From Gordionus sp. m RMFG-2023 (Eukaryota > Nematomorpha > Gordioida > Chordodea > Parachordodidae): a DNA stretch of 64,000 nt. The stretch spans positions 15,438,052 to 15,502,051 of the forward strand of contig NC_088776.1 in the NCBI RefSeq assembly GCF_954871325.1, read 5' to 3'. Both the position numbers and the translations under genes were made by a program. The notes under the pieces are model-generated. The model made no database searches. It was not told the origin of the DNA and saw only the letters and a program-made list of their open reading frames with translations. This document shows, piece after piece, positions 25,800 to 37,993 of this stretch; within the stretch, counting starts at the first letter, position 1; the number at the start of each line of letters is the position of its first letter.

Positions 25800-26822
25800 T
25801 GGGCTAGAAATTGGCCTGAAAATTTCTTTTGAAGACATGGCAAGGCCTGATCAAAAACCAAGGCCCATGTAACTTTCATATTCTGATTATATTTTTAAAT
25901 GCATTGTGACTTTATATATTCAGTCCTCAACTATCAAAATTATTATGGTCTTTTGCAGGTTTGAAAAAAGGAATTTTTTTAATATTAGGCATAGGTGTAA
26001 TATTTAACACAGAATATTTATATGGCCCTCAGGTAAAATCTAATTTAAATATATTTTTATTCAAAAAAATACTATTCACTCTTAGTCTTAATGGGTTGGC
26101 CTTGGTTGGGGTGAGCTGGGTTAAAATAGACTAAATGGTTTTTAGAGATTTACCTATCTCCAGGCTTGGGAAAAAATTTTGAAAATTACTATCGGTTGGC
26201 CAGGTTTGAGAAATTTTTTTTATAAAATTATTATGGGTTGGGCTGGGCTTGAAAAATATTTTTATAAATTATATTGGGCTGGGCTTGGGGAAAAATTTTC
26301 AAAATTATTATGAGCCTGGACGCTTGAGAATTTTTTTATTATTAATTATAGGTCAGACATTGGCCCAAAACAAATGTTTTTGCAGGCCTGGGCTTGACCT
26401 GATCAAAAAACCAAGGCCCATGAAAATCTGAATTTTGATTGTATTTTTAAATTCATTATGATTATTTAAATATTTTTTTCAGTTCTCAACTACCAAAAAT
26501 ATTATGATCTTTCATTGGGCTTGGAAGAATTTTTCATAATTAATATGGCTTTGGACTTTGCCTGAGAATTTTTTTAATATTAAATATTAGGTATAAGTAA
26601 TCAGTAACATTTAACAAATAATATTGGTATTATCAAGTAAATGCTTTAAATTTATTATTACTAAAACCATAGCACTTAGTTTTAATGGATTGAAACTGGC
26701 CTGAAGGAGGGAGGTGGTAAAAAGAATAAAAATTGGATATTATTTTCAAATAACAGGTAACATCTAGCATAAAAGAAAGAAGAAAATTTTTATTCCGTCA
26801 TTTTTGACGGGCTATCTACTAG
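25800..26822 (+). mobile_element. Helitron-like element, 3' end at 26,822
   Basis: The right border has the Helitron signature: a hairpin CCGTCATTTTTGACGG at about 26,794-26,809, a short spacer, then CTAG at 26819-26822 followed by T. The body is made of degenerate repeats of GGGCTTGG and AAAATTTTCAAAATTATTAT words. The left border is unknown; similar body sequence reaches back to about 25,800. A reverse-complement relative lies at 44,811-45,360. No replicase was seen. Confidence 0.6.
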
Positions 26823-27026
26823 TATTATAAATGACATATCATACTGGCAGTGCCAGCTACCTAAGTTAGTGTGGAAAGATGTTTTTCAACAATTAAATTT
26901 ATATTATCTCCTTATAGATGTAATTTGAGCAAGATGAATTTTGAAAATATATTAATTGTGCGGCTTAATAAAAAAAATTTTAAGTAATTGTTCATATTAA
27001 AATTAATCAATGATATTTATTTGTTA

Positions 27027-28175
27027 CTAGTTGATAACCCATCAAGAATGACGGGAATAAAAAAATCATGAACTATTACACGAAAATTTTTTTTGTATCT
27101 TAATTAACCTTCAAATTTATTGGAATTAAAATGCTCAAATAACTACCCCAAGTAATTATTAAAATATCAACTAAAAAAATAAAGATATATTTTATTTAAC
27201 CAATCAAAAAATAAATATATATAATAGTGGAAAAATTTATGATTTCCATCAATCTTACCCTCTCAAGTATAAGATTTATCTTTAGAAATAAACTAAATAT
27301 TTTAATTATAATATTTCACACATTATTATTTAAAGTCAAATGGACTCTATATACCTATTTATTTCATGGAATTAAAATACTCAAATACCTAAACTATGTA
27401 ACTATGCCACAATATGCCAATCAAATTCACTACTCCTTAGTACATATTACATTTTAAATTTAACAAATAAATTTAAATTATATTTAGCCAATTGAACATT
27501 AAAAGTTATAACAAAACTTTTCTCTCACCATTAATATGTGATATCTGGAATACCAATTTAGCACCAAGTAAAATCCAACCTTTTAAATTAAAACGTCGTC
27601 AATTTCCTATTCTCCCATCTTTTGTTATTACTATTAATAATAGTCAGTGTCAAACCTTCGATCATGTAGACATCTCAATTATTTAAAAAAATAATTAATC
27701 AATTCTCAAATTAATTATGGTCAGAGAAAAAAAAAATAATCAAATTTTTAAAAATGACAAATTAGTTTTTAAAAAAGTTTATTATTTACTCCGTTCATAT
27801 AAAAATATGTACATGAGATATTGTGAGAAGAACATAAATAAATATAAATTATGTTTTAAATTAAAGAAATAATTTTATCTTCTTAAAAATTTAAAAATGG
27901 TTAATTGATATTTTAATAAATACTTACGTTAATTATTTGAGCATATTTTGTAGGTACAATCATAACTTTAGTATTTTTTGAGAGGTACATTTGCTTAACC
28001 CGACATTAAGTTTTCCATGGTATAAAACAAGTAATATAAACCTACATGATCGAAGGGTTGACACTGAATTAGAAAACAGGTAATATAAACCTACATGATC
28101 GAAGAATTGACACTGATTTAGGAAATTGACGACGTTTTAATATAAAAGGTAGTTGGATTTCACTTGTTACTAAAG
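27027..28175 (-). mobile_element. Helitron remnant in minus orientation
   Basis: On the minus strand the sequence ends with hairpin CCCGTCATTCTTGATGGG, a spacer, then CTAG at 27030-27027 followed by T. Helicase-derived pieces lie inside, one on each strand (27,545-27,686 plus; about 28,030-28,170 minus), so the region is rearranged. A block containing AATATAAACCTACATGATCG is tandemly doubled at about 28,029-28,125. Confidence 0.6.
27492..27686 (+). pseudogene. Helitron PIF1-like helicase, C-terminal fragment
   Basis: The plus-strand frame contains LKRRQFPILPSFVITINNSQ followed by CQTFDHVDI. This corresponds to the C-terminal helicase motif block of Helitron RepHel proteins, where a family-typical stretch of LKRRQFP, then an A-x-T-I-N-K-S-Q-G-Q-T block, is conserved. 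The glycine and lysine of that block are replaced by Cys and Asn, and the rest of the helicase and the Rep domain are missing. Confidence 0.75.
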
Positions 28176-28565
28176 AATTTGAACAAATTGTTGGTTTGTA
28201 TAAATGTTTATATTTTCCATGATAATCTATATATATAATATTAAATTTTATTTATATAATAATTTTACTTGACAGGGTAAGAAATAATTTTATCTTCTTA
28301 AAAATATAAAAAAGGTTGTGATCTTCTTAAAAATCGTTAATTAAAAAAAGATAGTTAATTAAATAAAAATGGTTGATTATTAATTAATAAAACAAAGAAA
28401 ATAAATTTAATTTAAACCAATAAAATAGAAAGAAAATAAATTTAAACCAATGAAATAAGACCTTAATAAACCAATAAAAATAAAGATTAATAAGCCAATA
28501 AAAATAAAAAATAACAGCAAAATAATAACGTATATAAGAAAGATAATATTACAAAATTTAATATA

Positions 28566-28640
28566 GAAGGTGGCTGAGCGGGAAGAACACTTGCCTTTAA
28601 AACGTTGTCATGGGTTCGAATCCCGTTATATACAAAAAAT
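28566..28640 (+). ncRNA. tRNA-like element (pseudo-tRNA or SINE head)
   Basis: Box A TGGCTGAGCGG (28,571-28,581) and box B GGTTCGAATCC (28,612-28,622) are both well preserved and resemble a Leu or Ser tRNA. There is a TTTAAAA loop-like stretch between them, but no long variable arm and poor stem pairing. It is more likely a tRNA-derived repeat than a working gene. Confidence 0.5.
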
Positions 28641-28687
28641 TTTCTTAAAATTTAACATTAGAGAGATATAGTCTCCATCGATTTATT

Positions 28688-28808
28688 TAACATTAAGAAG
28701 ATAGGAAAGGTGATAGGAAAAATAAAAATTAACATTAAGAAGATAGGAAAGTTGATGAGAAAAATAAAAATTAACATTAAGAAGATAGGAAAGTTGATGA
28801 GAAATATT
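28688..28808 (+). repeat. Tandem repeat, unit about 42 bases, three copies
   Basis: The unit contains AACATTAAGAAGATAGGAAA followed by a GTTGATGAGAAAAATAAAAATT-like stretch. Copies are almost identical. On the minus strand it gives a hydrophobic repeat frame, which is an artefact. Confidence 0.85.
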
Positions 28809-28911
28809 TTATGTAATAAATAAAAACATTCTTCCCTATACATAATTCGAATGTTAATACAAAAGTGTTTAAACCGGCTTTTAGAGGTTCGAACAGAATC
28901 TATATTTTTAT

Positions 28912-29042
28912 TTTTTAGGAACCGAACCTGAACCGTTATTTTTATCCGAACCTGAACAGTTATTTTTATCCGAACCTGAACCGTAATTTTTATCCGAACC
29001 TGAACCGTTATTTTTATCCGAACCTGAACAGAACCGATATTC
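28912..29042 (+). repeat. Minisatellite, unit 24 bases, about five copies
   Basis: The unit contains CCGAACCTGAACCGTTATTT and is repeated head to tail with alternation of CCG and CAG. Flanks carry GGTTCGAACAG and the inverted CGGTTTGGATCC, so the array probably lies inside a hAT-like terminal region rich in such words. Confidence 0.85.
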
Positions 29043-29893
29043 GTTTCGGTTTGGATCCCTGGGTATTATATTGTAGTATTAAATTATCTATGTGATACAT
29101 TTTGTTAACCATATTTGAATGAGAAAAAACATAAAGAAATTGACACTGTAAGGATCGAAAGAGGATAATAAATTTATTATCATATGAGTAACATATTGGT
29201 AAGAACAAATTTTAATGAAGATAAAATAAGAAATATTATATTAAAAAAAATTAGGGAAATAAAGGATATTAACAATATTCTAATAGTTAGAAAAGTTACT
29301 TATTAAATTAATATTTATAAAAAAATCGCTTAATTATCGGCATTTTAAGAATGGAGCGATTTGAATGTCGATTTAAAAAAAACGATTCATTATGCAAGCC
29401 TCGAGATTTGACAGTCCAAACCTTTCTGCCATCTATGATCAAAATCTCCAGGCTTACATATTATTTTGAAGGGGCCATTCTCAAAATACGACCGAAATCG
29501 GGCTTAACAAAATTATTATATTTAAATGATTCTTATTTTTTAAAATGATGAATACTAAGAATTCATATAAAAGGAAACCTAAAATTTTAAATAAAATATA
29601 TCCTAATCAGCTGTTAAAAATATATTTTTTCGGACCGGGTCAAGCAAACAATTTAATAGGTCGGCATAGTGGATATAAAAATTCTCTCGGAGAGCCGGAC
29701 CTACAAAAACAGGCCGCATGCAGGGCTCTATAATTCATAAACACATTCAATTATATATTTTTAAAATTATTTTAAAAAAGTTTTTGTGCTAAAAAAATCT
29801 ATGAAATTCTATTTGTAATTTCTTATTCATCTATATTACAAGTTTTAAAATGTTTCCTCCCGATTTTAAATTTAATATTTTTTATTTACAAAC

Positions 29894-31160
29894 CTTGTAT
29901 TAATCTTTGTATATTCAAAACGTTTTTGAGTACTATTAGAGCGTTATTATAATCCGAGGTCACGATGAGTCGTAATGCCAATTCTTTTTCCGGCCCCATA
30001 AAAAAATGGATAAAACCAGGGGAATTAAATATTTCGGTCACTTTTGTTAATTGATGCAAGTATGTTTCAAAAGCACGACTTCTATGGTAAATTGTCTACA
30101 ATATTAGAGATTTTAGTGAATTAAAAATTGTGTTGTTAAACGGTTGGCTTTTAAAACTAACTAAATATTTTAGCCAAAAATATTAGGCATGCCTGGAGAT
30201 TTTGTTCATTGATGGCAGAAAAGTTTGGAAATCTATTAACAAAATGATATAATTTATTAGTTTCACAGTTTTATAATTGATTTTACAGTTTTAAATCAAT
30301 TTGTTCAGTTTTTAATTCATGTTTTTAAGGTTTCAAATCAAATTATTTTCCAGTTTTTGTTAAATTTTACCGAATGTTGGATGGTTTTGGTGTTTAATAA
30401 AATATTTCTCCTCGTCTAAAATAAACACTCTCATATCTTTGTTGTGAAGGGGCTAAGCTAACCGCTAACGAGGTCCATGAGTTTGGTATCAGGCCTTAGC
30501 CTGAACCGCGTAATTCGATAAAAGCTAATAGAAACTTATTAGTTGCTGCGCTGCTCAGCAACTTAATCTGTTAGATTTCGCGTAGTTCGGTAAAAACTAA
30601 CAGAAATTTATTGACTGCGCGAATTATATGTTAGATTTTACCAAATATAGTGGGATTGGTGTCTAATTAAATTAGTAAAACTGCAGATTTAATAAAAAAG
30701 CTGTGGAAATATTTATAAAACTGGGAATTTAAAAAACTGAAAATAATTTTAAAAAATTATAATTTAAAAACTGTGTATATAATTATTTTTATAAAAGTGT
30801 AAAAAATTTAAAAACTGTAAAATCATTAAAAAAATTGTGCATTTTAATTTAAAAAACTGTGCATATAATTTGTTTGCTTAACAAAATCTGGAGGCGCGCC
30901 TAATATATTGGCATCTTAATTTAAAATCGGCTAAATCCAGCCATTTCACAACATTAATTAAAAATATAAAAAATATATTGAGAACTTACATCATATTGAA
31001 AATTCCCCAGTAAAAATCTTTGCGGTAAAAATATTTCATTTATAGTTATAAAATTGGATTTTTTTAATGAAGCATGTAAAAAGCAAAAATCGGTGTATCT
31101 CCTCTCAATACTCCCCTTTATTTCTGGAAAATTTGGTCTATTTAGTATAATTGTATACAC
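29894..31160 (-). CDS. Sorting nexin of the SNX20/21 type (PX domain), partial
   Basis: Two minus-strand exons are clear. Exon 31160-30990 (57 codons, phase 0 at both ends, acceptor AATAG, donor GTAAGT) encodes most of a PX domain: VYTIILNRP, then ERRYTDF, the basic-aromatic motif that contacts phosphoinositides, and PQRFLLGNF. Exon 30095-29894 continues in phase with YHRSRAFETYL, the end of the PX fold, then a helical region (FFMGPEKELALRLI, NNALIVLKNVLNIQRL) like the TPR-like C-terminal part of SNX20 and SNX21; it ends at a GTTTGT donor in phase 1. PX proteins bind PI3P-type lipids on endosomal membranes. First and last exons were not found. The 894-base intron between these exons is largely a fold-back MITE. 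Confidence 0.82.
30170..30925. mobile_element. Fold-back MITE in the sorting nexin intron
   Basis: The left end GCCAAAAATATTAGGCATGC followed by CTGGAGATTTTGTT is mirrored at the right end, whose complement reads GCCAATATATTAGGCGCGCC and then TCCAGATTTTGTT. Sub-terminal stretches of CAGTTTTTAA and TTAAAAACTG words also pair. No coding capacity. A related, shorter piece lies at about 29,390-29,465. Confidence 0.75.
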
Positions 31161-34100
31161 CTATTAATTTATATAAAATATAACATTAAGAATAAGTCGT
31201 ACCAATATTCATATCGATTATAAGATTGGTGCCAACATTCAATTTATAATAAAGAGGAGGGGAGGGGCGTACCTTCTTTTACTATTTTTATACACATTTT
31301 ATTTAGAGTTTATATTTGAACTAACCTAACCCTTTTTCATAGCTCCTAAAAAGAACGAAAGCGCAATAGAATAGAAGTAGACACCCATATATTGTACTAG
31401 GGTTTCATAGAATACTTTTTAACACTAGGATTCTTTTTGCAAGATATTATTCAAATAAATAAAATAAAATATCCTACATAGATATAGGATAATATAATTA
31501 ATTTAAGTCGGAAGTTTTATAGCAGTATTTAGAAAAAAAGGAGAGAAATTTCTTAATTTTGCAAAAAGAGAGCTGGTGCTTAATCAGTGGAAAATGCGAT
31601 TGTTAAGAGGATTGATTCAGCATATATTTCCTTATATATTTATGTATTCTAATAATTCCATAACTTTTTAAAAATAAATATATCATATGCTTTGTGTGCA
31701 TTATAATAATTCCATAACTTTTTAAAAATAAAGATATCATATTCTTGTGTGCATTATAATTTATAATATTTCAAAAAAGACAAGTGCCTATCTATAGCCC
31801 AACATAATGGGAACACATCTAGTTTATTTTTAAAAATAAAATAATAATTCAGGGAATTATATTTGACCAAATTTTAGCATTTTCATAAAAAAATTAAGGA
31901 TATTAATTTTTATATAAAATTGAGATAAAAAATGAAACATGAGGATTTTAAAACACTACATTTATTGAGCCACTAAATACATGATATTTCTCTATGCACT
32001 TCTGTTACTTGATTTGGACATCTCTCAATTCCACTCTTTTTGTTTGAGTATACACAATTCCTTTGTATTGGCAGGAAAGAAGTGATATCAATTAAATGTG
32101 TATCAGGGTTTGGGCAAATTTTCAGAAAATTGTATTCAGATACAGATACTTTATAAATTTTGTACTTAAGATACATGATACTTTTTTAAAAAAACATTAA
32201 ATAGTTAAAATCAAAATGTAACAAGTTTTATTTTTTTTAATTATAATATAAATTTATAAAAAATATGAAAATAAATTGTTAAAAATATTGTTATATAATG
32301 CGATATAAAGATATTTTTTTAAAAATTGTATATTATATAATAATGAAAACAATATCAGAACAAAAAATTAATTAGTAAATATCTATAAATCAAAATCATA
32401 AATCAGATTATTTTTTAATATTATGAATTTTTCAAATAATATGTTGTATATCTTTGACGATTTGGTCTATTGACCATATTAGAAAAGTTGAATAATCGTT
32501 CAACGAGGGCAGAGGATGGTATAATTTAGGACCTCTCTAATTCAATACCATTTATCACATTATTAGAATTGGATGTGGTACTTTTAAAATAATCATCATC
32601 TTCATCAATTGAAGATTTTGTTGAAAAAATAATTAAAGCTTCATGTATTAATAAATCCTGATGATTAATTTTTTTCTTTTTCACCATCAATCCAACGATT
32701 TTTAAAGTAAGTATGATAAATAGTCACCAAAGATGTGCCTTCAAGGTTATTATCAAATTCATATATATTTTAAATCTTTTATTATAGAATTTTCTACTGC
32801 AATAGCTAATGGTTTGTAAAAATGCAGTTTGAATTAAATTTGTGATTTTTTATAACATTAAATATTGTAGCTGATTCTCCATAATAGCAGTTGATTTCGC
32901 TTTGTATTATGTCAATCACTATAGCCAATGGAGACATTATGTGGGAATATTCTGTTAAATATTGCATTTCTTAGTTTTGGAAATTCTAATTTTTCATATA
33001 ATTTTGAAAGTTCGCTTTTAAATTTTAATAAAGTAAGGTGATCAAACATGGTATTCCATCTAGTAAAGCATGGTGTAACTAATTATTTTATAAAACTGCT
33101 TTGTCAAACTCTGCAATATTTGTGACATTCCTTCTGCAGTAATTTTATTATTTGTATTGGTGTGTTCATGTTGGGTGGGTTACTTGAAAAAATTTCCCAT
33201 TTAAAATACTTAATTTAAATTTATAATTATATTCTTCTATAGGAGAATCATCTGACAAAGATATTATTATATCTTCTTCTTCAATCATTATTTTAAAATA
33301 GATGGATATAAAACGATTCAAATAAAATATGGTGTTGTTTGCAAATTGCTATATGACAACCAACATCATATACCATACATTACCTTCCTTAAAATATCTA
33401 AATTTTGATTAAATTTTTTATTTAAATTTCAAAATAATATCATTTTAAATTTTAATACTATTTAAATTAACCAATACAATTTTTTTAAAAAGTATCTATA
33501 TCTTTTTAAATACAAAGTTGATTAAGATACAAATACTTTAAAATAGTTTATATCTTAGATACAAACATCTGTGATACTGCCCAACCCTGATGTGTATTGC
33601 CTTCTTAACCTAATCATAGTTATTGCTTAATGCACAAAAAAGAATAGATAAACGTTTTCATAAAAAGTATCTTGTATCTAAGATACTCTTATTTAGCAAG
33701 GCAAGTTTTTAAAATTAAAGATATAATTTTTATAAAAAAATCTACCAATGGCCTGCAAAACTTTTTGTAAGAAATCCTGATTCATTAGTAAAGTCAATAT
33801 ACTAATAAAACTCATATATTGCATATTTTTCTAGTTGTATATTAATATTTGCAGAAAAATAACATTTAGTAAATTTTTTTTTTACCTGACATTTGGACCA
33901 ACTCAAACTTAGTTTCCTTTTTAAGGGCCAACAATAATTTATTAATGAGAATTTTAAATTAAAAAACATGTAGTACAAAAAAAAATTTAAAATCTAGTTA
34001 ATATATTTTGGCATGATTTATTTTATATTAAAAAACAACAATGGATATATTGGATCATTTAAATATGCACTATTTAATTCATATTAGAATAGGCTGACAT

Positions 34101-34867
34101 AAGATTAAGGATATAATTATGTAGAATTAGTTATATTAAAATAAAAACAATTACCACAAATTTTTCCTTGTTTTGTTTGATAATTTTTGCATAATCAATA
34201 TTAAAAGATATTTTTTGATGATCTAATGATATATGGTCAAGAGATTCAAAAGAATTGGCTTGGCTTACATTAAATTCTAATTAATAAATAAATTTTATTG
34301 GAGAATAATACATCATAATTTATAAATATTTCAAAATTCAATATTACTTTCAATTATAAATTGATCATGATGATTAATTTCGTGAAAACACAAATTTCCC
34401 CTTATATCTTGATTAATTCCTAAATTTTTAAAATCAGAGTTATCTTCAAGGTTAGAGGTGTCCAAGGAATCATTTAGTGTTATCATAATTTTAAAGAAAA
34501 GTTTATTAAGAAACTGAACAAAATTTACAAATTTGCGAAATAATTAATTTTTACTAATAATAAAAATATATTGACACTTATTCATCATGTCACCACCAAT
34601 AAATACTTAAGTATTCATTTGCTTACAATTGCATTACTTTTGATTAGTAACATTTTATTTTTCCATTCCATTCAATATTACCATGGTCAATAAAAAACTC
34701 TTCTCGTTGTCTGTAAAAACGATCAAGCTATTGAACCTTCTAATGATCAAAACTTGTCAAACTTTTGTGGAATGTCATGTTATATTTTAATAAAATGTAT
34801 AGTCCTATAATGTCATTTCTATTTATCCTATGGATCTCCAAAGCATGTGCAGGCATTTTAACTTCCA
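31161..34867. other. Stretch without a supportable host gene
   Basis: It contains a duplicated block at 31,645-31,760 (CATAACTTTTTAAAAATAAA twice) and a decayed hAT transposase at 32,430-33,560. A short plus-strand exon-like frame with KFLNFAKREL and NQWKMRLLRGLIQ lies at about 31,515-31,640 but has no partner exon. Confidence 0.4.
32430..33560 (-). pseudogene. Decayed hAT transposase
   Basis: Minus-strand frames, broken by many stops, include TRWNTMFDHLTLLKF near 33,060, a typical hAT motif, then ECSHIMSPLAIVIDII-like sequence and, at the C-terminal side near 32,470-32,560, PSLNDYSTFLIW. Flanking AGATACAAATACTT-type words (near 32,150, 33,540 and 33,670) recur around it and may be the element's sub-terminal repeats. 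Confidence 0.6.
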
Positions 34868-35401
34868 ACCAAACACATTGGCGTAAGCAGCGGGGGGGGG
34901 GGTCAGGGGGACAAATCCCTTCCCCCCCCCAAAGCCAAAAAATGCAGATGCCGGATAAATTTTTCAAAAATATTATTGTTTATATTATATTGTATTTTAT
35001 AATATTAATCCATTCTCTTTCGTTTTAAATATATTTAATTACATTTATTTATCACATTCATTTACTAAGTTATTTTATCAATTAATTTAGATTTCAAGTA
35101 TTTCTTGGCATAATATTTGTCTATTTTCTAGTCAAATAATAATTATGGACCTAAGAAATTTTTTAAACATACTGATGATGATAAAAATCCTAGTCATCTT
35201 ACAAAAAAGCAAAAAGTACAAATAATTTTATAACATTTCATAATTAGCCTAGAAGTAAAACATAAGCTTCTTAAAAAGGTAATAAAGATACCTAAGATTA
35301 ATATTTTATTTAATAATAGATTTATATTCTACCCCTCATTTCACACAAACTTTATGTGCTAATTGAAAGTTAAAATTTCAAAACAGCTATTTTACTAGAT
35401 G

Positions 35402-35616
35402 TTTTAAGTAAAAGGTTAAGCAAATTTGTTTTTGTAATATAAATTTTAATTTTATTAACTAATTTCTTTTTTTCTATCACAATCTATTTATACAAAAATA
35501 TCAAACAAAATTAATTGAATATATTAAACAATCAATTTAAATAATATAAGATATTCAAATGATATAACGTTAATATATTTTAAAAATAAATAAATATTCA
35601 AATGAGCTAATCAACA
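35402..35616 (-). repeat. 3' LTR of the Ty3/gypsy element
   Basis: 215 bases, AT-rich, starting TGTTGATTAGCTCATTTG on the minus strand. It differs from the 5' LTR by one substitution and a short indel in a T-run. Confidence 0.93.
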
Positions 35617-35632
35617 TTCCCCCTCTTCTACA
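35617..35632 (-). promoter_or_regulatory. Polypurine tract
   Basis: The minus strand reads AGAAGAGGGGGAA immediately before the 3' LTR start TGTTGATT, the expected primer site for plus-strand DNA synthesis. Confidence 0.88.
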
Positions 35633-36249
35633 AAGAACAAAGCTTCTTCTCAGCAGTCATCGAGAGCTTGTTGTCCTAGAAGTTTTTCCCGTTTCGATTT
35701 TACTTGGTTTTATCTTGGTTAGCGCATAAGTCTCAAATGTTCTCGTAGGCTTGATTCTATCACGTAGGTTTGATAAAATCGTTTATTAGAGTTGCGTGAG
35801 TTTGTACGTTTTTTGTAGGCTTGAATCAATCGCGTAGGTTTGATAAAATCGTTGAACGTTATCGTTGGCTTGATATCCTTATCGTATGTTGTTCACATTT
35901 CTCAAAATTGTTATTATCATATTTCATAATTAATCCAGTCGAATATTGGAATTTGGAATAAATCGGAATATGTAATTTGGAATAGTTGATCAAATCACAT
36001 ATATATGAATAATATGCACGAATAAAATTTTGAATTTCGGAACAATAAAATATGTAATAAGGAATGATAATTTATGGAATAAGGAATAAAATTTTAATCC
36101 AGAATAAGGAATGATAAATCATAATGATTATTATATTATTTTTTAGGTGTTAAGTTAATCATAGCGTTTTATACCTTTAGCGTTTAATGCGTTTTATATT
36201 TTTAGCGTTTTATATTTTTTGCGTTTTACATTTTTTAGCGTTTCATATT
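35633..36249 (-). other. Non-coding spacer between integrase and polypurine tract
   Basis: On the minus strand it carries several spaced AAAACGCTAAA-like repeats next to the integrase end, then words such as TCATTCCTTATTC and AAGCCAACGATAACG. The same arrangement occurs in plus orientation at about 46,510-46,960, showing that a related element lies there. Confidence 0.6.
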
Positions 36250-36939
36250 TTATAAGCGTTTAATTTTATAAATTTTAAGCACGTAATCTTTTAAGTAATC
36301 AGGTTTATTTTTACTTCTTATTGGTCTAGTAATTGGTATCTTAATCTCATTCTTCGTGTCCACACTTCCCCCCTTAGAGGAATTCTTAGGGTCAATTTCA
36401 TAATATTTTAAACTGTAGTAACATTCTCTTTCCCTTAACTGATCAAGATGCCTTCTTACTATCCCTTTATCAGTATAAACTTGGAACATGGTGTTACTCT
36501 CTTTAAGCTTGATGCTGCCTTTGCACCACGTATCATCACCCTGTTTCTTATACCAAACATAGTCTCCTATATTAAAAGTTCGATTTCGTGGTAACGATTT
36601 GTTGACTTCATCAACTTTATCCTCCAAAGGTTTTAATAAATCCCACTTTATTCTAATGTCGCGGTTAAACATTCTCTTGGACTGTGTAATTCCCGTAGTG
36701 TCATTCGGCGTGTTTCTATAGTTGAACAAAAATCTGTCCAGTGCAGTTTCTAAGTCAATCTTTATATTTCTTTTCATGTGAGCTTTAAATGTTCTCACCA
36801 TGCGTTCGGCTTGTCCATTAGATTGCTGATGGTAGGCCGACGTTAGCACATGTTTTATACCATAATTGCTGTAAAATTTTTCAAAATCTTTGCTAGTAAA
36901 ATTGGTACCATTATTTGTAACAATGGTCAGGTATACCAA
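36250..36939 (-). pseudogene. Ty3/gypsy integrase, second half of core and C-terminal region
   Basis: The open frame begins within the catalytic core: TNNGTNFTSKDFEKFY contains the second Asp region (given here as N), and HQQSNGQAERMVRTFK contains the catalytic Glu. A C-terminal domain follows (NIGDYVWYKKQGDDTW), binding DNA non-specifically. The aspartate expected in the T-D-N-G-T motif reads Asn, so the active site is altered. The frame changes relative to 36911-37390 within their overlap. Confidence 0.9.
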
Positions 36940-37390
36940 ATAGTGAAATAATTTTATGAATTTCTTTTAACGTGAATTCAGTCGTAATATTCTTTACCGG
37001 AACTATAACCGGAAATTTACTGTAAGCATCAACAATTATCAACCAATTCTTTGTAAAAAATGGACCCGCATTGTCTACGTGAATCCTTTCAAAAGGTTTC
37101 GTCGCCAATACCCATGGATTTTGTATTTTCTTTGGATTGTCGTGAAAAATATTACAATCATCGCAACTTCTAACTTCCAAATCAATGTCGTTGACCATAC
37201 CAGACCACCACATACGATCTTTGGCTAAGGATTTAATTTTACCTGCTCCCAAATGACCTTCGTGTAACGCCTTCAGTATGTTCTTTCTCAGACTTGATGG
37301 AATTATTATTTTGTCGCTTTTGTACAAACAATCTTTAATGATACTTAGTTCGTATTCAATATTTTCATAAATTTTATTTTGGATAGGCAC
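36911..37390 (-). pseudogene. Ty3/gypsy integrase, zinc-binding and first part of core
   Basis: It has an H-H-C-C finger (HEGHLGAGK, then CDDCNIF) followed by the core with VDNAGPF, where the first catalytic Asp sits, and IVDAYSKFP. The frame ends at a stop just before the continuation in another frame at 36,939, a single break inside the core. Confidence 0.9.
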
Positions 37391-37633
37391 ATTATTTCTT
37401 ATATCGTTAATAACTTGAGATAATTCAAAATCTTTGGACGTTTCATCACGTATTCGGTCAAAACTAATAGGTATATCGCCAAAGTCATTTATAATCGCGA
37501 TATCACAATAACGTCATCATCAATTACTTGTGGTAGTCTTGAGAGGCAATCGGGAACAACATTGTTTACCAGCTTTATATCTGATGTTAAAGTCGTAACC
37601 CCCCAAAATTATACTCCACTTCTGTAACCTTAA

Positions 37634-37993
37634 TTACATGGTGCTATTATCTTTGAGCCCTTTGGTGAAAATATGGATTAGCGGCTTGTGATCCGTTACA
37701 ATAGTGAACTTAGTCCCTATCAAGTATTCTTGAAATCTCTTGATAGCAAACATAATGGCCAGAGCTTCACGCTCAATGTTGGTATAATTTATCTCGGACT
37801 TTGCTAACGTTCTCGAGGCAAAAGCTATTGGCTTTTCTTTGCCATCTTTTTCGGTGTGAAACAAAACAGCTCCTAAACCTATTTTAGATGCATCAGTCGC
37901 AATTCCGATGGGTAATTCAGGATTAAAGTACGTTAAAGCTGGAGGAAGACTAATCAATGTCTTTAGATCATCAAAACTTTTGGAGTGTTCCAA
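37634..37993 (-). pseudogene. Ty3/gypsy RNase H domain
   Basis: IATDASKIGLGAVLF holds the first RNase H Asp; NIEREALAIMFAIKRF the Glu; IVTDHKPLIHIF the next Asp. RNase H removes the RNA template strand. A stop codon at 37,634 cuts the domain, with recognisable homology (WSIILGGYDFNIRYK) continuing past it, and a frame break separates it from the RT upstream. Confidence 0.92.

Larger units (their letters stand above)
28176..29893. other. Repeat-rich stretch downstream of the sorting nexin exons
   Basis: Apart from the two tandem repeats and the tRNA-like element listed separately, no exon of the sorting nexin could be recognised here. The 29,625-29,735 part carries GGACCGGGTCAAGC and GCAGGGCTCT words of the same repeat family as 1,090-1,260. 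Confidence 0.4.

Noticed and set aside
28566..28640. Functional tRNA-Leu(UAA) gene
   Set aside because: No long variable arm and poor stems, despite perfect boxes.
28687..29045. CRISPR array
   Set aside because: Repeats are contiguous tandem units without unique spacers, in eukaryotic DNA.
31515..31640. Plus-strand exon-like frame with KREL and NQWKMRLLRGLIQ
   Set aside because: Composition is plausible but no clear donor, partner exon or family could be found.
34740..35028. Frames on both strands over a G-run and C-run
   Set aside because: They read through the terminal region of the hAT element at 34,876; the Gly/Pro stretches are the homopolymers.
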